Below are positions 63,021 to 64,000 of a DNA stretch of 64,000 bases, one piece after another; within the stretch, counting starts at the first letter, position 1, and each line of letters opens with the position of its first letter. The notes beneath the pieces are model-generated. The model did no database searches and was not told the origin of the DNA. It saw only the letters and a list, made by a program, of their open reading frames with translations. The stretch comes from Vibrio porteresiae DSM 19223 (GTDB lineage: Bacteria > Pseudomonadota > Gammaproteobacteria > Enterobacterales > Vibrionaceae): contig NZ_AP024896.1 in NCBI RefSeq assembly GCF_024347055.1, positions 310,001 through 374,000 on the forward strand, written 5' to 3'. The position numbers were made by a program, and so were the translations under genes.

Positions 63021-63977
63021 TTACCATTGTTCGTCAGGGAAGAGCGCATCGATGGTCAGCTCGCGCTTAATGATCTCTTGGGCTTTCAGTTCGTCACACC
63101 AGTCTTGCAGCATCTGCTGGTTTGCTGCGATGCCATTGTTGTTCCAATCGGCAGGCAGAGTTTGATGCGTACGAGCAATCTCAGCCAATATCCAAGGTGT
63201 GGTGTCGGCGTATTTAGCGCGTTTTTCCATCCATACTTGGTAGGAGCGGTCAAACGCGGCACTGATTTTTTGGGCAATCTGTGGATGGGCTTGGTGAAAT
63301 TCCGGTTTCAAAATCAGAATGTGAATGCCTGGTACATAACCACGTTGATGAAAGTATTCGGTTTCATCTGCGACAAAATGAGGCAGTAGTTGGCGATACG
63401 CCGATTGTTCAGAGAAAAAACCACTGGGCATAAATGGAGTACACACGGCATCAAGAGTGCCTTCATCCAACATATCCATCATAGGCTGTTCATTTGGGCA
63501 TGCATCGATATGGCCAGGAGCACCAAACCCGTTGAGTCTGTCGACGATAGGATGTTGAGCTGTTAAGCGGCCGACAAACCAATGAACATCGGTGAGATTG
63601 AGATTGTGGTGACGAAAAATGGCGCGAGTCCAAGTATTACCTGAATCTTGCCAACCGGTTAAGCCGATACGTTTACCTGCAAGATCTTCAATCGTCGTCA
63701 GTGGACTCTCTTTTTTGACAATGATGCAGCGGTGGCGAAAGCCGCGCATTAAGAAGTGGGGGGCTCCGATGACCTTTTTCTCGCCCTTGGCAATCATTTG
63801 GCTGTAGCGACTAAGTGACATTTCACCGCCATCAAATTCAGGGTGACTAGCCCAATCGTCCACAAGGGTATTGACGCGAGTAAGCTGAATATCGAGATCA
63901 CCTAGATCAATTTCGTTAAGCAGCATAGGGGTTAGATAATCCCAATCACGTACCGCTAGCCTCACTTGAGTTGTCAT
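63021..63977 (-). CDS. Pht5-like substrate-binding-fold protein
   Basis: A 318-residue protein without a signal peptide. It has the solute-binding fold of the NMT1/THI5 and 4,5-dihydroxyphthalate decarboxylase (Pht5) group, with the telltale FDGGEMSLSRYSQMI, RGFRHRCIIVKK, DLAGKRIGLTGWQDSGNTWTRAI and TEYFHQRGYVPGIHILIL stretches. Such cytosolic forms include decarboxylases, so an enzymatic role is plausible. AAGGAG lies seven bases before the ATG; as the first gene near the window edge, the operon may extend further upstream. The nitrilase gene follows ten bases later. Confidence 0.85.
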   Translation of the reverse strand: MTTQVRLAVRDWDYLTPMLLNEIDLGDLDIQLTRVNTLVDDWASHPEFDGGEMSLSRYSQMIAKGEKKVIGAPHFLMRGFRHRCIIVKKESPLTTIEDLAGKRIGLTGWQDSGNTWTRAIFRHHNLNLTDVHWFVGRLTAQHPIVDRLNGFGAPGHIDACPNEQPMMDMLDEGTLDAVCTPFMPSGFFSEQSAYRQLLPHFVADETEYFHQRGYVPGIHILILKPEFHQAHPQIAQKISAAFDRSYQVWMEKRAKYADTTPWILAEIARTHQTLPADWNNNGIAANQQMLQDWCDELKAQEIIKRELTIDALFPDEQW

Positions 63978-64000
63978 TGTTTTACTCCTTAAAACAAACG

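Noticed and set aside
1..64000. Prophage, integron, CRISPR array or defence island
   Set aside because: No integrase, phage structural gene, cas gene, spaced direct repeats or toxin-antitoxin pair was recognised on either strand.

Overview
This window looks like chromosomal DNA from a Vibrio species. Gene content and order recall, from memory, the hut / zwf-pgl-gnd / kbl-tdh / ompW part of Vibrio chromosome II: hutWXZ, an MCP, a zwf-pgl-gnd operon, an HD-GYP protein, kbl-tdh and ompW all occur here. I could not run an alignment, so species and replicon are inferences. I saw no rRNA, tRNA, CRISPR array, insertion sequence, integrase or phage gene.

Layout. 1-2230: the end of the heme-iron operon (hutW cut by the window edge, hutX, hutZ). 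2466-6213: two convergent chemoreceptors. 6737-9504: galactarate dehydratase (garD) facing the diacid regulator cdaR. 9847-12190: a homocysteine S-methyltransferase / amino-acid permease operon behind a promoter overlaid with tandem MetJ boxes. 12834-14573: a third chemoreceptor. 14707-18653: the pentose-phosphate operon zwf-pgl-gnd, with a 50-residue protein just beyond it. 18989-21862: a large membrane HD-GYP c-di-GMP phosphodiesterase. 22188-24817: a PHP phosphatase, a cytochrome b562, a GloA2-like VOC protein and a LysR regulator. 24922-28444: an AcoR-like sigma-54 activator divergent from an AldB/ExaC aldehyde dehydrogenase, with a sigma-54 promoter between them. 28502-31139: a LysR regulator divergent from a tannase-family esterase.

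31387-33623: kbl-tdh, threonine to glycine plus acetyl-CoA. 33687-35330: histidine phosphatase, PaiB-like protein and NUDIX hydrolase, tightly packed. 35664-36783: a secreted expansin next to what looks like a 5'-beheaded DUF3015 gene. 36945-40536: a DUF4105 envelope protein, a transglutaminase-like protein lacking the expected cysteine, and a lipoprotein. 40813-46797: a 1599-residue hybrid kinase with its receiver protein. 46883-48847: a periplasmic GH3 glucosidase. 49174-50548: a small heat-shock protein with a sigma-32 promoter, and ompW with an FNR box. 50807-54894: an aldo/keto reductase, a Dcu transporter, and nadE divergent from a NadD-like gene. 54974-57460: a two-component pair whose regulator joins a receiver to an ArsR-like helix-turn-helix, plus an unknown small gene. 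57804-59423: a fourth chemoreceptor. 59500-63977: a five-gene operon with a polar amino-acid type ABC importer, a YbeM-like amidase and a Pht5-like protein.

The overall theme is sensing (four MCPs, two kinase systems, one HD-GYP protein) and opportunistic use of small organic and plant-derived compounds (galactarate, phenolic esters, cellulose-like polymers, beta-glucosides, aldehydes, C4 diacids). The least explained items are the 59500-63977 operon, the REC-ArsR regulator system and the expansin/DUF3015 junction.
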